Numbered from the stretch's first letter, positions 16,592 to 26,275 are shown. The stretch is 64,000 bases of DNA from Propionivibrio limicola (GCF_009469695.1 NZ_SSSR01000002.1:1-64000); one strand, 5' to 3'. Program-made: numbers and translations. Notes: generated from the sequence alone by a model not told the origin.

Positions 16592-17051
16592 ATCTTGTAT
16601 TTCCAAAAAAATAATAAAGGGGCGTGCCCTTAGGTAAAGCGAGGATCAAGAAGGTGCAGCGGACCGGAAAAAACTGAACCGGAAAACAGCACCACGGACT
16701 TGAAAATCGCTGGCGCGCACTATGCACGCGATTGCCGCGTTGTGCAAGTAAATTTTTGATTTTTCTCAAAAAATTCAATCTGGCTGGGGTGGGTATGCTG
16801 ATGTGCTTGCCGGTGGCGGCGAAGGTGTGGCGTTTTTGCCGGTGCGCGCTGCGGTGCGCGGCGGGTTGCGGTTGTTTTTCCTGTAAGCGCCCGGCTATGC
16901 TGGAAATGCAGCCGTGGCGGACGACTGGGACCGTTGAAACGGGGAACGTTGATTTTGGCGTCGTCGGGAATTTTCAGGCCAGACCGGCGTCAGACGAGCG
17001 GAGACAGGAGCGCTGGTTCTAAAAAAGAGAAATTGTCGGCAAAAAGGGAGA
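16592..17051. other. Spacer between the cold-shock gene and the GGDEF gene
   Basis: This 460-bp divergent region holds the promoter and probable long 5' leader of the cold-shock gene (minus) and the promoter of the diguanylate cyclase (plus). An AT-rich stretch lies at 16740-16780. Short frames here look unlike genes in composition, and I see no RNA family that I can name. Confidence 0.5.
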
Positions 17052-18338
17052 ATGGCGTTGCTCACGGAAGAAAAACCTTCGCCGCCGCCTGAGCGGCAGG
17101 AAGTGCAGCCATCATCGTTGGGCCCCCCGTCTGGCGGGGCGGTGCCTCCTCGGCCAGCCGAAAGGCAGGCGAAGAGAGGCGCTGTGCGCCTGGTGGCGAT
17201 CTATGCCGTTTTCGCCGCGCTATGGATTCTGCTGTCCGACAAGGCGGTCGGCTGGCTGTTCAGGGAGCCGGATACGATCACGCTGCTCAGCCTCTTGAAA
17301 GGCTGGTTTTTTGTCGGCGTCACTTCGCTCATGTTGTATGTGCTGGTGCGGCGATTGATCGAGCAGGCGCTGGCGCATTCGGCGCGTGAGCAGGCGGCGC
17401 TGACCGAGAAGCAGCGTACGCATCAGTTGCTGGCGGCGATTGTCGATAGCTCAAGCGATGCCGTATTCGCCAAGGATCTGGAAGGGCGCTACATCCTCTT
17501 CAATCGCGAAACGGCACGGGTGACGGGGAAAACGCCGGAGGAGGCCCTGGGGCACGACGACCGTGCGCTCTTCCCGGCGCAGCAGGCCGAGTTGATCCGC
17601 GCCAACGATCGGCGCGTGATTGCCGAGAATCGCATCAATACCTACGAGGAAAAGCTCGACACCGTCGATGGCGAGCGCATTTTCCTTGCTACGAAGGGGC
17701 CGCTCTGCGACGCGGAAGGCCGCCTGTTCGGTATGTACGGGATTTCCCGCGATATCACCGAGCGCAAGCAGATGGAAGAGCAGATCCGTGAGATGGCCTT
17801 TTTCGATCCGCTGACCCAGTTGCCGAACCGGCACCTGCTCAACGACCGCTTGTTGCAGACCATGCTGACGAGCAAGCGCACTGGTTTTTATGGCGCCCTG
17901 ATGTTCCTCGATCTCGACAATTTCAAGCCGTTGAACGATACGCACGGGCACGCCGTCGGCGATCTTCTGCTGCTCGACGTCGCCGTCCGGCTGAAAAAAT
18001 GCGTGCGCGAGATGGATACTGTCGCCCGCTTCGGCGGCGACGAGTTCGTCGTGATCCTGAACGATCTGGATACCGATCGCGACGTTTCCGTAGAAAAGGC
18101 GCACGCGGTTGCCGAGAAAATCCGCGCTTCGCTGTCGGAACCCTACCGGCTGTTCGTCCAGCGCGGGGAGGGGGAGCGGTTTGTCATCGAGCATCACTGC
18201 ACGGTGAGTATCGGGGTCTTCGTCTTCATCAACCACGACGCGACGCCGGACGACATCCTCAAATGGGCCGACGCCGCGATGTATGAGGCGAAAGACGCCG
18301 GGCGCAATGTGGTGCGCTTTTACAGCCCTTCAGCGTAA
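17052..18338 (+). CDS. Membrane PAS-GGDEF diguanylate cyclase
   Basis: This 428-residue protein makes cyclic di-GMP from two GTP. It has a proline-rich cytoplasmic N-terminus, two membrane helices (about residues 44-70 and 78-103), a PAS domain (about 125-240) ending in the PAC motif GISRDITERK, and a GGDEF domain starting with DPLTQLPNR. The catalytic motif GGDEF is intact at residues 328-332. An RxxD inhibitory site (REMD, 319-322) lies at the canonical five-residue distance, so product inhibition is expected. No EAL domain is present. The ATG is preceded by AGGGAGA. The gene stands alone. Confidence 0.93.
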   Translation: MALLTEEKPSPPPERQEVQPSSLGPPSGGAVPPRPAERQAKRGAVRLVAIYAVFAALWILLSDKAVGWLFREPDTITLLSLLKGWFFVGVTSLMLYVLVRRLIEQALAHSAREQAALTEKQRTHQLLAAIVDSSSDAVFAKDLEGRYILFNRETARVTGKTPEEALGHDDRALFPAQQAELIRANDRRVIAENRINTYEEKLDTVDGERIFLATKGPLCDAEGRLFGMYGISRDITERKQMEEQIREMAFFDPLTQLPNRHLLNDRLLQTMLTSKRTGFYGALMFLDLDNFKPLNDTHGHAVGDLLLLDVAVRLKKCVREMDTVARFGGDEFVVILNDLDTDRDVSVEKAHAVAEKIRASLSEPYRLFVQRGEGERFVIEHHCTVSIGVFVFINHDATPDDILKWADAAMYEAKDAGRNVVRFYSPSA

Positions 18339-18357
18339 GGCGGGCGCGCCGCCTTAC
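18335..18357 (+). terminator. Hairpin at the end of the GGDEF gene
   Basis: A perfect 9-bp stem GTAAGGCGG / CCGCCTTAC starts within the stop codon and is followed by a weak T stretch (GGCTGTTTT). It is a probable terminator. Confidence 0.6.
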
Positions 18358-18380
18358 GGCTGTTTTCCGTCTGGTCGGGC

Positions 18381-19073
18381 TTACATGCCGAGCGATTTGA
18401 GCAACTCGTCGTGCTCGCTTTGGCTGTCGTTGACGGGCGCCGTGGCTGCTGCGGTGGTCGCACCGTTCGCCTGGGCAATCAGCTCGTCCGGGTCCGGTGC
18501 CTCGAGCGGTTCGAAGTCGCGGACCTTGATGAACTCGGTGCGGTCGATCGCCAGTTCGAGATAGAACACGTTGTTGCGGCCGGTATAGAAGGTTACGCGG
18601 CGCGCCTCGGGCTGGTCGAGGTGGGTGTCGACGCTCAGCATCACCTGCTTGTTGAGCGCCAGCATCTTCGGCTGGTTCTGCGTGATGTGGGTCTGCAACT
18701 CGCGCCCGATCTTGCCGGTGAAGTCGCCGACGATCTGGTTCATCAGCTCGCCCATGACGTTGCTCACTTCGTCGGAGGTGAAGGCGCTGGCCAGATCGCT
18801 TTTCGCCATGCCCATGTTCAGCATGTAGCTTTCGTACAGCTCCATCGCCGCTTGCGCCGAGAAGTTGAGGATGACGAGGCCGGAGAAACCGCCGTCGAAG
18901 AGGACGAAGCAGCCGATGTCGGGTTTCAGGCACGTTTTGGTGATCCGCTGCACCATCGCCGAGTAGTGAATCTGGCTGTGGGTGGCGACGGTCAGCACCT
19001 TGGTGACGGAGTTGCACAGGCTGACGAGCAGGTCTTCGGTGCCGAAGACGACGGAATTTTCTGTTTTTTCCAT
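18381..19073 (-). CDS. DUF3334-family protein, CheX/CheC-like fold suspected
   Basis: This 230-residue soluble protein has highly conserved blocks, including VQRITKTCLKPDIGCFVLFDGGFSG (as two segments), LNFSAQAAMELYESYMLNMGM and EVSNVMGELMNQIVGDFTGKI. I recognise these as DUF3334. The last block resembles the phosphatase helix signature of CheC/CheX/FliY proteins (acidic residue, then N-x-x-x-G). That suggests a role in signalling, but this is inference. The C-terminus (from about residue 195) is low-complexity, ending ELLKSLGM. It is a single gene; the GGDEF cyclase upstream is on the opposite strand. Confidence 0.75.
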   Translation of the reverse strand: MEKTENSVVFGTEDLLVSLCNSVTKVLTVATHSQIHYSAMVQRITKTCLKPDIGCFVLFDGGFSGLVILNFSAQAAMELYESYMLNMGMAKSDLASAFTSDEVSNVMGELMNQIVGDFTGKIGRELQTHITQNQPKMLALNKQVMLSVDTHLDQPEARRVTFYTGRNNVFYLELAIDRTEFIKVRDFEPLEAPDPDELIAQANGATTAAATAPVNDSQSEHDELLKSLGM

Positions 19074-19170
19074 GACCCTGACTGTTTGTTGGATTATTGA
19101 GTGAAGACGACAGACAGGCGTATGTATAGCACAGTCTGTTGCACCATCGTCGCCAGGGTCCGTATGGCGG

Positions 19171-19197
19171 GCACGGCCGCCGTGATGACGGCCGTGC
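19171..19197 (-). terminator. Hairpin downstream of the nas operon
   Basis: A perfect 9-bp stem GCACGGCCG / CGGCCGTGC lies 12 bp beyond the stop codon of the last nas gene. There is no T-run, so it may act as a 3' mRNA end stabiliser or a weak terminator. Confidence 0.5.
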
Positions 19198-19208
19198 GGT
19201 GATGCTGG

Positions 19209-22094
19209 TCAAGCGCCGCTGGCGACGAGCACCCGGCCGTTGTCGACCTGCGCGGCGTAGGTGCGGAGCGATTTCGCCTCGTTGTCGGCGCACAGCCCGT
19301 CGCGCAGGCGGAAGCGCTGTTTCTTGAGCGGGCTGGCGACCCACAGCTCGCCGTCGTGCTCGGCGATCAGGCCGCGCGAGAGCACGCTGGCCTGGCCGAA
19401 CGGATCGACGTTGTCGAGGGCGTAAATCTGCTCGTCGGCGCGCGGGCGGAAAAGGGCCACCGCTTCGCCGTTGACCTGCGCGCACAGGCCGGTGCCCGGC
19501 ACGATGTCGGCGAGCGCGCAGACGTCGGTCCACTGCGCGGCGTCGTTCGGTAGAGGCTTGATTTCGATGACCCGGCGTTCGGCCGGGCGGGCCGGACGCA
19601 CCTGGTCGCGTTCGGGGACGAACTGCACCAGCGGATCCTTCTCTTCGTTGTTGATGAAGTGATGGAAGCGCGGGAACTGCGAAGGCTCCTGCAGCGTGCG
19701 CGTCCATTCGCACTGGAAGGTGGCGAGGTGGTCGGCGAGTTCGCTGTCGAGCTGGGCGCCGATGCCGAGGCTGTCTTCGAGCAGGACGCGGCGCAGGTAA
19801 TCAACGCCGCCTTCCATGTTGTCGATCCAGCCCGCCGTGCGCTGCAGCTTGTCGGCGGTGCGGATGTAGAAGAGCAGGAAGCGGTCGATGGTGCGGATCA
19901 GCGTTTCCCGATCGAGGTCGGCGGCGAGCAGGTCGGCATGGCGCGGCTTCATGCCGCCGTTGCCGCCGACGTAGAGGTTCCAGCCCTTGTCGGTGGCGAT
20001 GATGCCGACGTCCTTGCCCTGCGCTTCGGCGCATTCGCGCGTGCAGCCGGAAACGCCGAACTTCATCTTGTGCGGCGAGCGCAGCCCCTTGTAGCGGTTC
20101 TCCAGGAAGACGCCGAGGCCGGTGCTGTCCTGCACGCCGTAGCGGCACCAAGTGCTGCCGACGCAGGTTTTGACCATGCGCAGCGCCTTGGCGTAGGCCT
20201 GTCCGGTCTCGAAGCCGGCGGCGATCAGTTTGGCCCAGATTTCCGGCAGGTCGTCCTTGTGCGCGCCGAACAGGCCGATGCGCTGGGCGCCGGTGATCTT
20301 GGTGTACAGACCGTACTCCTTGGCGACCTGGGCGACGGCGAGCAGGCCGTCTGGCGTCACTTCGCCGCCGGCCATGCGCGGGATCACCGAGTAGGTGCCG
20401 TCCTTCTGCATGTTGCCGAGGAAGATGTCGTTGGTGTCCTGCAGGGGCGCGTTCTCGGGTTTCAGTACGTATTCGTTCCAGCACGAGGCGAGGATCGAAC
20501 CGACGGCTGGCTTGCAGACTTCGCAGCCGTAGCCGCTGCCGTGCTTGGCGAGCAAGGCGTCGAAGCTGCGGAAGTTGCCGGTGCGAATCAGGTGATAGAT
20601 TTCTTGCCGCGAATAGGGGAAGTGTTCGCAAAGGTGGTTCTTGACCTCGATGCCGTGTTTTTTCAGTTCGCTGTTCAGTACCTGCGTGACCAGCGGCAGG
20701 CAGCCGCCGCAGCCGGTGCCGGCGCAGGTTTCGGTTTTCAGCGCGCCGAGCGTCGTGTGGCCGTCGGCGACGGCTTCGATCAGGCGGCCCTTGGTGACGT
20801 CGTAGCACGAGCAGATCTGCGCGGTGTCGGGCAGCGCCTCGACGCCGATGGCGTGCTTGGCCGAGCCGGCATGACCGGGCAGGATCAGGCTGTCCGGATG
20901 CTCCGGCAGTTCGATACGGTTGCTTGCCAGTTGCAGGAGCTGGCCGTAGTCCTCGGTATCGCCGACGAGCACGGCGCCGAGCAGGTGCTTGCCGTCTTCC
21001 GAAACGTTGATGCGCTTGTAGATGCCTTCGGCGCCGTCGAGATAAACGTAGCTGCGGCTGCCCGGCGTCGTGCCGCGAGGATCGCCGATGCTGCCGACGT
21101 CGACGCCGAGCAGCTTCAACTTGGCGCTCATGTCGGCGCCGGTGAAGGCGTTTTCATTGCCGAGCAGGTGGTCGGCGGCGACCTGCGCCATTTTGTAGCC
21201 GGGCGCGACGAGACCGAAGAAACGGCCGTTCCACGACGCGCATTCGCCGATTGCGTAGATGTCCGGCTGCGAGGTCTGGCAATGATCGTCGATGACGATG
21301 CCGCCGCGCGGAGCGATGGTCAGGCCCGACTGGCGGGCCAGCGCGTCCTGCGGGCGGATGCCGGCCGAGAAGACGATGAAATCGGTTTCGAGCGTGCCGC
21401 CGTCGGCAAACACCAGCGTATTTTTGGCCTCCGTGCCGTGCGGCAGGATTTCGAGTGTGTTCTTGCTGGTATGCACATGCACGCCGAGCGCCTCGATCTT
21501 GCGGCGCAACTGGTCGCCGCCGGCCGGGTCGAGCTGCTCGGCCATCAGCACCGGCGCGAACTCGACGACGTGCGTTTCGACGCCGAGCGCCTTGAGTGCG
21601 CCGGCCGCTTCCAGTCCGAGCAGGCCGCCGCCGATGACGACGCCGCGCTTGCTGTGGTGGGCGCAGTTTTCGATGGCGTGCAGGTCTTCGATGGTGCGAT
21701 AGACGAAGCAATGCGGGTTCTGTTCTGTCTGCGCGCCCTTGATGTTCGGAATGAACGGCACAGCACCCGTGGCGAGGATCAGTTTGTCGTACGGCAAGGC
21801 GTCGATGTTGACCGACGAGACCGATTTGTTTTCGCTGTCGATCAGGATGGCGCGTTCGCCGAGCAGGACCCTGATGCCGTGTTGCTCGTAATAGCCATCC
21901 TTGACGAGCGACAGCTCCTCGGCCGTATGGTGCGAGAAAAACGACGACAGATGCACGCGGTCGTAGGCGACGCGTGGTTCTTCACCGAAAACAGTGATGT
22001 CGTACTGGGCGATGGCACCCTTGTCGACCAAGGTCTCGATAAAGCGGTGGCCGACCATGCCGTTGCCGATGATGACGAGGCGAGTTTTATTCAT
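19209..22094 (-). CDS. nirB: Assimilatory NAD(P)H nitrite reductase, NirB-NirD fusion
   Basis: This enzyme reduces nitrite to ammonium in the cytoplasm. The 961-residue product starts MNKTRLVIIGNGMVGHRF (FAD/NAD(P) domains, residues 1-400). A BFD-type [2Fe-2S] domain follows with ICSCYDVTKG and CAGTGCGGC. The sirohaem/[4Fe-4S] core has CVGSTWC and CTREC. From about residue 854 the chain continues without a stop into a complete NirD Rieske-like domain (DVCALADIVPGTGLCAQ, SVLSRGLIAEH, PLKKQRFRLRDG). Separate nirB and nirD genes are the usual arrangement in proteobacteria, so this is a natural fusion or a lost stop codon. AAGGA precedes the ATG. It is the last gene of the nas operon. Confidence 0.95.
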   Translation of the reverse strand: MNKTRLVIIGNGMVGHRFIETLVDKGAIAQYDITVFGEEPRVAYDRVHLSSFFSHHTAEELSLVKDGYYEQHGIRVLLGERAILIDSENKSVSSVNIDALPYDKLILATGAVPFIPNIKGAQTEQNPHCFVYRTIEDLHAIENCAHHSKRGVVIGGGLLGLEAAGALKALGVETHVVEFAPVLMAEQLDPAGGDQLRRKIEALGVHVHTSKNTLEILPHGTEAKNTLVFADGGTLETDFIVFSAGIRPQDALARQSGLTIAPRGGIVIDDHCQTSQPDIYAIGECASWNGRFFGLVAPGYKMAQVAADHLLGNENAFTGADMSAKLKLLGVDVGSIGDPRGTTPGSRSYVYLDGAEGIYKRINVSEDGKHLLGAVLVGDTEDYGQLLQLASNRIELPEHPDSLILPGHAGSAKHAIGVEALPDTAQICSCYDVTKGRLIEAVADGHTTLGALKTETCAGTGCGGCLPLVTQVLNSELKKHGIEVKNHLCEHFPYSRQEIYHLIRTGNFRSFDALLAKHGSGYGCEVCKPAVGSILASCWNEYVLKPENAPLQDTNDIFLGNMQKDGTYSVIPRMAGGEVTPDGLLAVAQVAKEYGLYTKITGAQRIGLFGAHKDDLPEIWAKLIAAGFETGQAYAKALRMVKTCVGSTWCRYGVQDSTGLGVFLENRYKGLRSPHKMKFGVSGCTRECAEAQGKDVGIIATDKGWNLYVGGNGGMKPRHADLLAADLDRETLIRTIDRFLLFYIRTADKLQRTAGWIDNMEGGVDYLRRVLLEDSLGIGAQLDSELADHLATFQCEWTRTLQEPSQFPRFHHFINNEEKDPLVQFVPERDQVRPARPAERRVIEIKPLPNDAAQWTDVCALADIVPGTGLCAQVNGEAVALFRPRADEQIYALDNVDPFGQASVLSRGLIAEHDGELWVASPLKKQRFRLRDGLCADNEAKSLRTYAAQVDNGRVLVASGA

Positions 22095-22150
22095 GGCGAT
22101 CCTTTGTGTAATGAGGGTTGTTGTGGCACTCGAAAATGTTCTGATCGGTA

Positions 22151-24898
22151 TCAATGTTTTTGCGATGCGGACAGCATGCGTCGGACTTCCGTCAGGCAGG
22201 AGCCACACGAGGTGCCGCATTTCAGCTTTTCTTGAATCTGCGGCAGCGTCTGGCCGGCGCGGATTTCGGTCGCGATGGCGTCGGCGCTGACGTCGAAGCA
22301 GTTGCAGACGACACGGCGCGGAGCGGCAGTAGCCACGGGCGGCGTTGCGCGCGGGGCGAATATCCAGCGGCGCAGCACGTCGATGGCGATGCCGTCGCGT
22401 AGCGCGGCGCGCAGCCACGGCGCGGCGATGTCCTCACCGGCGAGCAGGACGCCGGTCAGGCGGCTGTCGTCGATGCGCGCCCGTTTCGTGACGTGACGGG
22501 CGCGGTCGTGGTAACCGAGGTTGCCCGCTTCTGGTAGATCGACCGCGCTGGCGATGGCCTCGACGCGGTCGGCCGCGAACGGTTCCCGGCTGGCGATGCG
22601 TAGGGCGACGAGCGGGCGCTCGCGGCCATCAAGGGTCAGCGCGGCGAAGGCGAACTCGCCGAGCAGTGGCTCAAGTTTGGCGCGCCAGGCCAGCGCGATT
22701 TCGGCCGCATCGCCGCCGTCGCCGGCCGAGCGCAGCGCCGTTAGCCGCCAGGGCAAATCGGCGGCTTCGATGCGCACGGCGGCGTGCTTGAGCTCGGGCT
22801 GCTTGGAAATCGGATCGAAGGCCGACACGGTCAGTGCATTGACGCCATCGTGCGACAGGCTGCGCCGCCCCCAGTGCATGGCGACGAAAGCCTGGCCCGG
22901 ACGCACATCCTCGCTGGCGGCGACGGGTAGAACGATGCTGTTGCGGGCGCTGCTCAGGCGCAGCAGGGTATCTACCGTCCATCCGTGTTTTTCCATGTCG
23001 GACGGATGCAGGCGGACGTTCGGCTCCGGCTCGTGCGCATACAGGCGCGGGATGCGGCCGGTGCGGCTCATGCCGTGCCACTGGTCGCGCAGGCGGCCGG
23101 TGACGAGGCGGAACGGGTAATCGGCGTCGGGGGCTTCGGCGGTCAGTGTTGTTTCGAGAGCGATAAAGCGGGCCTTGCCGTCGGCGTGCGCGAAGCGGTG
23201 GTCGGCGTAGAGGCGCGGCGTGCCGGCGCTGGCGTTCGCCTGGAACGGCCATTGCTGCGGGCCGAGCCGGTCGAGCGCGGTGTGCGACAGGCCGCCGATG
23301 TCGAGGTCGCGGCCAACGGTCGTAACGACGTGTTCGGCGTAGACGTCAGCCGATGTGGCGAAGGCGAACAGGGCTTCGGCCTCGGCCTTGGCGCCAATTT
23401 TTCCGCCCAGCGCCAGCGCGAAATCGCGGGCGATGCGCCAGTCCTGACGTGCCTCGCCGGGCGGCGGGACGGCGGCGCGCACGCGGCTGATGCGCCGCTC
23501 GGAGTTGGTTACCGTGCCTTCCTTTTCGCCCCACGTGGCGGCGGGCAACAGCAGGTCGGCGAGCGCCGCCGTCTCGGTGTCGGCCCAGGCGTCCTGGACG
23601 ACGACGAATTCGGCCTTGGCCAGCGCCTCGCGCACGCGGTCGAGGTCGGGCATCGATTGGACCGGGTTGGTGCAGGCAATCCAGATCGCCTTGATGCGGC
23701 CTTCATGCACGGCATCGAACAGCTCGACCGCCGTCGCTCCCGGCTGCACGGGCAGGGCGGGAATGCCCCACAGGCAGGCGAGTTCGGCGCGGTCGTTGGC
23801 GTTAGCGAGGTTGCGGTGGCCGGGCAACAGATTGGCCATCGCGCCGGCTTCGCGGCCGCCCATCGCGTTCGGCTGGCCGGTTAGCGAGAACGGCCCCATA
23901 CCCGGCTTGCCGATGGTGCCGGTGGCCAGGTGCAAGTGGATCAGCGCGGCGCCGTTGGCCGTGCCGTGAATCGACTGGTTGAGGCCCTGGCACCAGAACG
24001 AGAGTGGTGCCTTGGCCTGGCCGAACCAGCGGGCGGCGGTGATGATGTCCTCCGAGCTGACGCCGCAGGCCACTGCGACGGCCTGTGGCGTGCTGTCGGC
24101 GATCTGCCGGCGCAGCGCATGGAAGCCGGTGGTGTGGACGGTGATGAAAGCGTGATCGACCAGTCCTTCGGCGAGCATCACGTTGAGCATTGCCGAATAG
24201 AGCAGCACGTCGCTGCCCGGCGTGATGGCCAGATGCAGGTCGGCCTCGGCGGCGGTGTCGGTGCGGCGCGGGTCGACGACGATCAGCTTGAGCTCGGGAT
24301 TGGCGGCGCGCGCCGCCTCAATGCGGCGGAACAAGATCGGATGCGCGAAAGCCGGGTTGGCGCCGGTGATCAGCATCAGGTCGGCGTGGTCGAAATCCTC
24401 ATAGCTGCACGGCACGGCGTCGGAACCGAGCGTCGCTTTGTAGGCGGCCACCGCCGAGGACATGCACAGGCGTGAATTCGAGTCGATGTTGTTGGTGCCG
24501 ATCAGCGCGCGCGCCAGTTTGTTGAAAACGTAGTAGTCCTCGGTCAGCAACTGGCCGGAAACGTAGAAGCCGACGGCGTCCGGGCCGTGTTCGTCGATGA
24601 TGGCGGCGAAGCGCTCGGCGGCGGTATCGAGTGCCTGCTCCCAGCCGACTGCGCGGCGCGGCTGACCGCGTGTTTCGCGCAGCATCGGCGCGGTGGCGCG
24701 GCCGGTACGTACGGCGGCGAGGTGTAGCGTGTTGCCCTTGGTGCACAGGCGTCCGAAGTTGGCCGGATGCGTCGGGTCGCCGGCGACGCCGACGATGCGC
24801 TCGCCAGCCGATTGGATAATGACACCGCAACCGGTGCCGCAGTAGCAGCAGGTGCTGCGCGTTTCCGTGAATCGTTCTGGCGTGAGCGGGGCGTTCAT
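22151..24898 (-). CDS. nasA: Assimilatory nitrate reductase catalytic subunit NasA
   Basis: NasA reduces nitrate to nitrite with a bis-MGD molybdenum cofactor. The 915-residue protein has the N-terminal [4Fe-4S] motif CCYCGTGCGV...RLCTKG, the Mo-cofactor domains of the DMSO-reductase family (SRLCMSSAVAAYK, QPNAMGGREAG, ATWGEKEGTVTNSERR) and a molybdopterin dinucleotide-binding domain. A C-terminal BFD-type [2Fe-2S] domain (CNCFDVS ... CGTSCGSC) fills about the last 60 residues. No signal peptide is seen, so it is cytoplasmic. It lies between the NasB-like flavoprotein and nirB. Confidence 0.95.
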   Translation of the reverse strand: MNAPLTPERFTETRSTCCYCGTGCGVIIQSAGERIVGVAGDPTHPANFGRLCTKGNTLHLAAVRTGRATAPMLRETRGQPRRAVGWEQALDTAAERFAAIIDEHGPDAVGFYVSGQLLTEDYYVFNKLARALIGTNNIDSNSRLCMSSAVAAYKATLGSDAVPCSYEDFDHADLMLITGANPAFAHPILFRRIEAARAANPELKLIVVDPRRTDTAAEADLHLAITPGSDVLLYSAMLNVMLAEGLVDHAFITVHTTGFHALRRQIADSTPQAVAVACGVSSEDIITAARWFGQAKAPLSFWCQGLNQSIHGTANGAALIHLHLATGTIGKPGMGPFSLTGQPNAMGGREAGAMANLLPGHRNLANANDRAELACLWGIPALPVQPGATAVELFDAVHEGRIKAIWIACTNPVQSMPDLDRVREALAKAEFVVVQDAWADTETAALADLLLPAATWGEKEGTVTNSERRISRVRAAVPPPGEARQDWRIARDFALALGGKIGAKAEAEALFAFATSADVYAEHVVTTVGRDLDIGGLSHTALDRLGPQQWPFQANASAGTPRLYADHRFAHADGKARFIALETTLTAEAPDADYPFRLVTGRLRDQWHGMSRTGRIPRLYAHEPEPNVRLHPSDMEKHGWTVDTLLRLSSARNSIVLPVAASEDVRPGQAFVAMHWGRRSLSHDGVNALTVSAFDPISKQPELKHAAVRIEAADLPWRLTALRSAGDGGDAAEIALAWRAKLEPLLGEFAFAALTLDGRERPLVALRIASREPFAADRVEAIASAVDLPEAGNLGYHDRARHVTKRARIDDSRLTGVLLAGEDIAAPWLRAALRDGIAIDVLRRWIFAPRATPPVATAAPRRVVCNCFDVSADAIATEIRAGQTLPQIQEKLKCGTSCGSCLTEVRRMLSASQKH

Positions 24899-24926
24899 GA
24901 TCGGTCTCGTCTGCGATGCGTAGCGC

Positions 24927-26153
24927 TCAGGCGGTTGCCGGCGGCGGGCCGAACATCAGGTGCGGGCGCAGGTTATCGAGGCGCTGCCTGTCCTTGAGCA
25001 GCTGGAAATACCAGGCGCCGTCGTCGGTGTCGCCGTAGAGCACGGCGCCGACCAGCGTGTCGTTCTCCACGACCAGTTTCTTGTAGATGCCGGCATCCGG
25101 GTCGGCGAGCAGGATTTCCTCAGTGTCGCCACCGCCCATGAAGTTGCCGGCCGAAAACACCTTGATGCCGGTGACCTTGAGTTTGGTGGAGGTGACCGAA
25201 CCGCCATAGCGCGCCGCCTCATTGGCCTCCGGGTCGGCCAGGTGGCGGGCGCAGACTTTCGCCTGCTCGAACAGCGGCGCCACCAGACCGTAGGCGATGC
25301 CGCGGTGGGCGGCGCATTCGCCGACGGCGTAGATCGCCGGATCGCTGGTTCGCAGCGTGTCGTCGACAACGATGCCGCGTTCGCAGGCGAGGCCGGCCGC
25401 CTCGGCCAGCGCGCTATTCGGGCGGATGCCGGCCGTCATCACGACGAGATCGGCGGGGATCGAGCTGCCGTCGCCGAAATGCACGGCGCCGACGCGGCCG
25501 CTGTCATCGGCGGTCAGCGCCGCCGTTTGGGCGTTGAGCCGGAAGCGCAGGCCGCGCTGCTCCAGCGATTGCTGCAACATCTCGCCGGCGGCGCGGTCGA
25601 GCTGGCGTTCCATGATCCATTTGCCGCGATGCACGACGGTCACGTCCATGCCGCGCAGGGCGAGGCCGTTGGCCGCTTCGAGCCCGAGCAGGCCGGCGCC
25701 GATGACCACCGCGTGGCTGTGCGTCCGCGCCGCCTCGATCATCGCCTCGGTGTCGGCGATGTCGCGGTAGGCAATGACGCCCGGCAGGTTGTTGCCCGGC
25801 ACCGGCAGCACATAGGCGGAAGAGCCGACGGCAAGCAGCAGGCGGTCGTAGTCGGCGACCGAGCCGTCATCGGCGATGACCTGCCGCGCCGTCCGGTCGA
25901 TGGCTACGACCGTCTTCCCCGTGTGCAACGTGATGCCGTGCTGGCGGTACCAGTCGTGGTCGTTGAGCACGATTTCGGGAATCGTCATTTCGCCGGCCAG
26001 CACCGGCGAGAGCAGGATGCGGTTGTAGTTCGGATGCGGCTCGGCACCGAAGACGGTGATCTCATATGTCTCCGGCGCCAGCTTGAGCAACTCCTCCAGC
26101 GTCCGGCACCCGGCCATGCCGTTGCCGACCATCACGAGTTTTTGCTTGGTCAT
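24927..26153 (-). CDS. nasB: NasB-like FAD/NAD(P)-dependent oxidoreductase of nitrate assimilation
   Basis: This is a 408-residue flavoprotein homologous to the N-terminal part of NirB. It has the FAD motif MVGNGMAGCRTLEELL, the NAD(P) motif VVIGAGLLGLEAANGLA and the second FAD motif DPAIYAVGECA. In nitrate-assimilation operons this type of protein carries electrons from NAD(P)H to NasA. No BFD or iron-sulfur domain is present, unlike in longer NasB proteins, so electrons probably pass to the BFD domain at the end of NasA. The ATG at 26153 (RBS AGAGGT) is chosen over an upstream start at 26186. The gene name is by function and context. Confidence 0.85.
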   Translation of the reverse strand: MTKQKLVMVGNGMAGCRTLEELLKLAPETYEITVFGAEPHPNYNRILLSPVLAGEMTIPEIVLNDHDWYRQHGITLHTGKTVVAIDRTARQVIADDGSVADYDRLLLAVGSSAYVLPVPGNNLPGVIAYRDIADTEAMIEAARTHSHAVVIGAGLLGLEAANGLALRGMDVTVVHRGKWIMERQLDRAAGEMLQQSLEQRGLRFRLNAQTAALTADDSGRVGAVHFGDGSSIPADLVVMTAGIRPNSALAEAAGLACERGIVVDDTLRTSDPAIYAVGECAAHRGIAYGLVAPLFEQAKVCARHLADPEANEAARYGGSVTSTKLKVTGIKVFSAGNFMGGGDTEEILLADPDAGIYKKLVVENDTLVGAVLYGDTDDGAWYFQLLKDRQRLDNLRPHLMFGPPPATA

Positions 26154-26180
26154 GTTGCGTACCTCTTTGGCCAGTGTCTC

Positions 26181-26252
26181 CGTCATCCCGGCGAAAGCCG
26201 GGATCCAGCTCGTGCTCCGAAATCCTGGATTCCGGCCTTCGCCGGAATGACG
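26181..26252. repeat. Inverted repeat with CGTCAT...CCGGCGAAAGCCGG arms
   Basis: The left arm CGTCATCCCGGCGAAAGCC (from 26181) and the right arm ending GGCCTTCGCCGGAATGACG (to 26252) form a 28-nt inverted repeat around a 16-nt spacer. This sequence type is a common dispersed palindrome in betaproteobacteria. It lies between nrtC and nasB inside the operon. Confidence 0.85.
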
Positions 26253-26275
26253 GGTTGTTCAATTCACGTTCTGCC

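Noticed and set aside
19659-22235. 858-codon open frame on the plus strand opposite nirB
   Set aside because: It is antisense to a protein with complete NirB motifs, and its composition (Val/Ala/Asp/Gly-rich) is that of a mirror frame.
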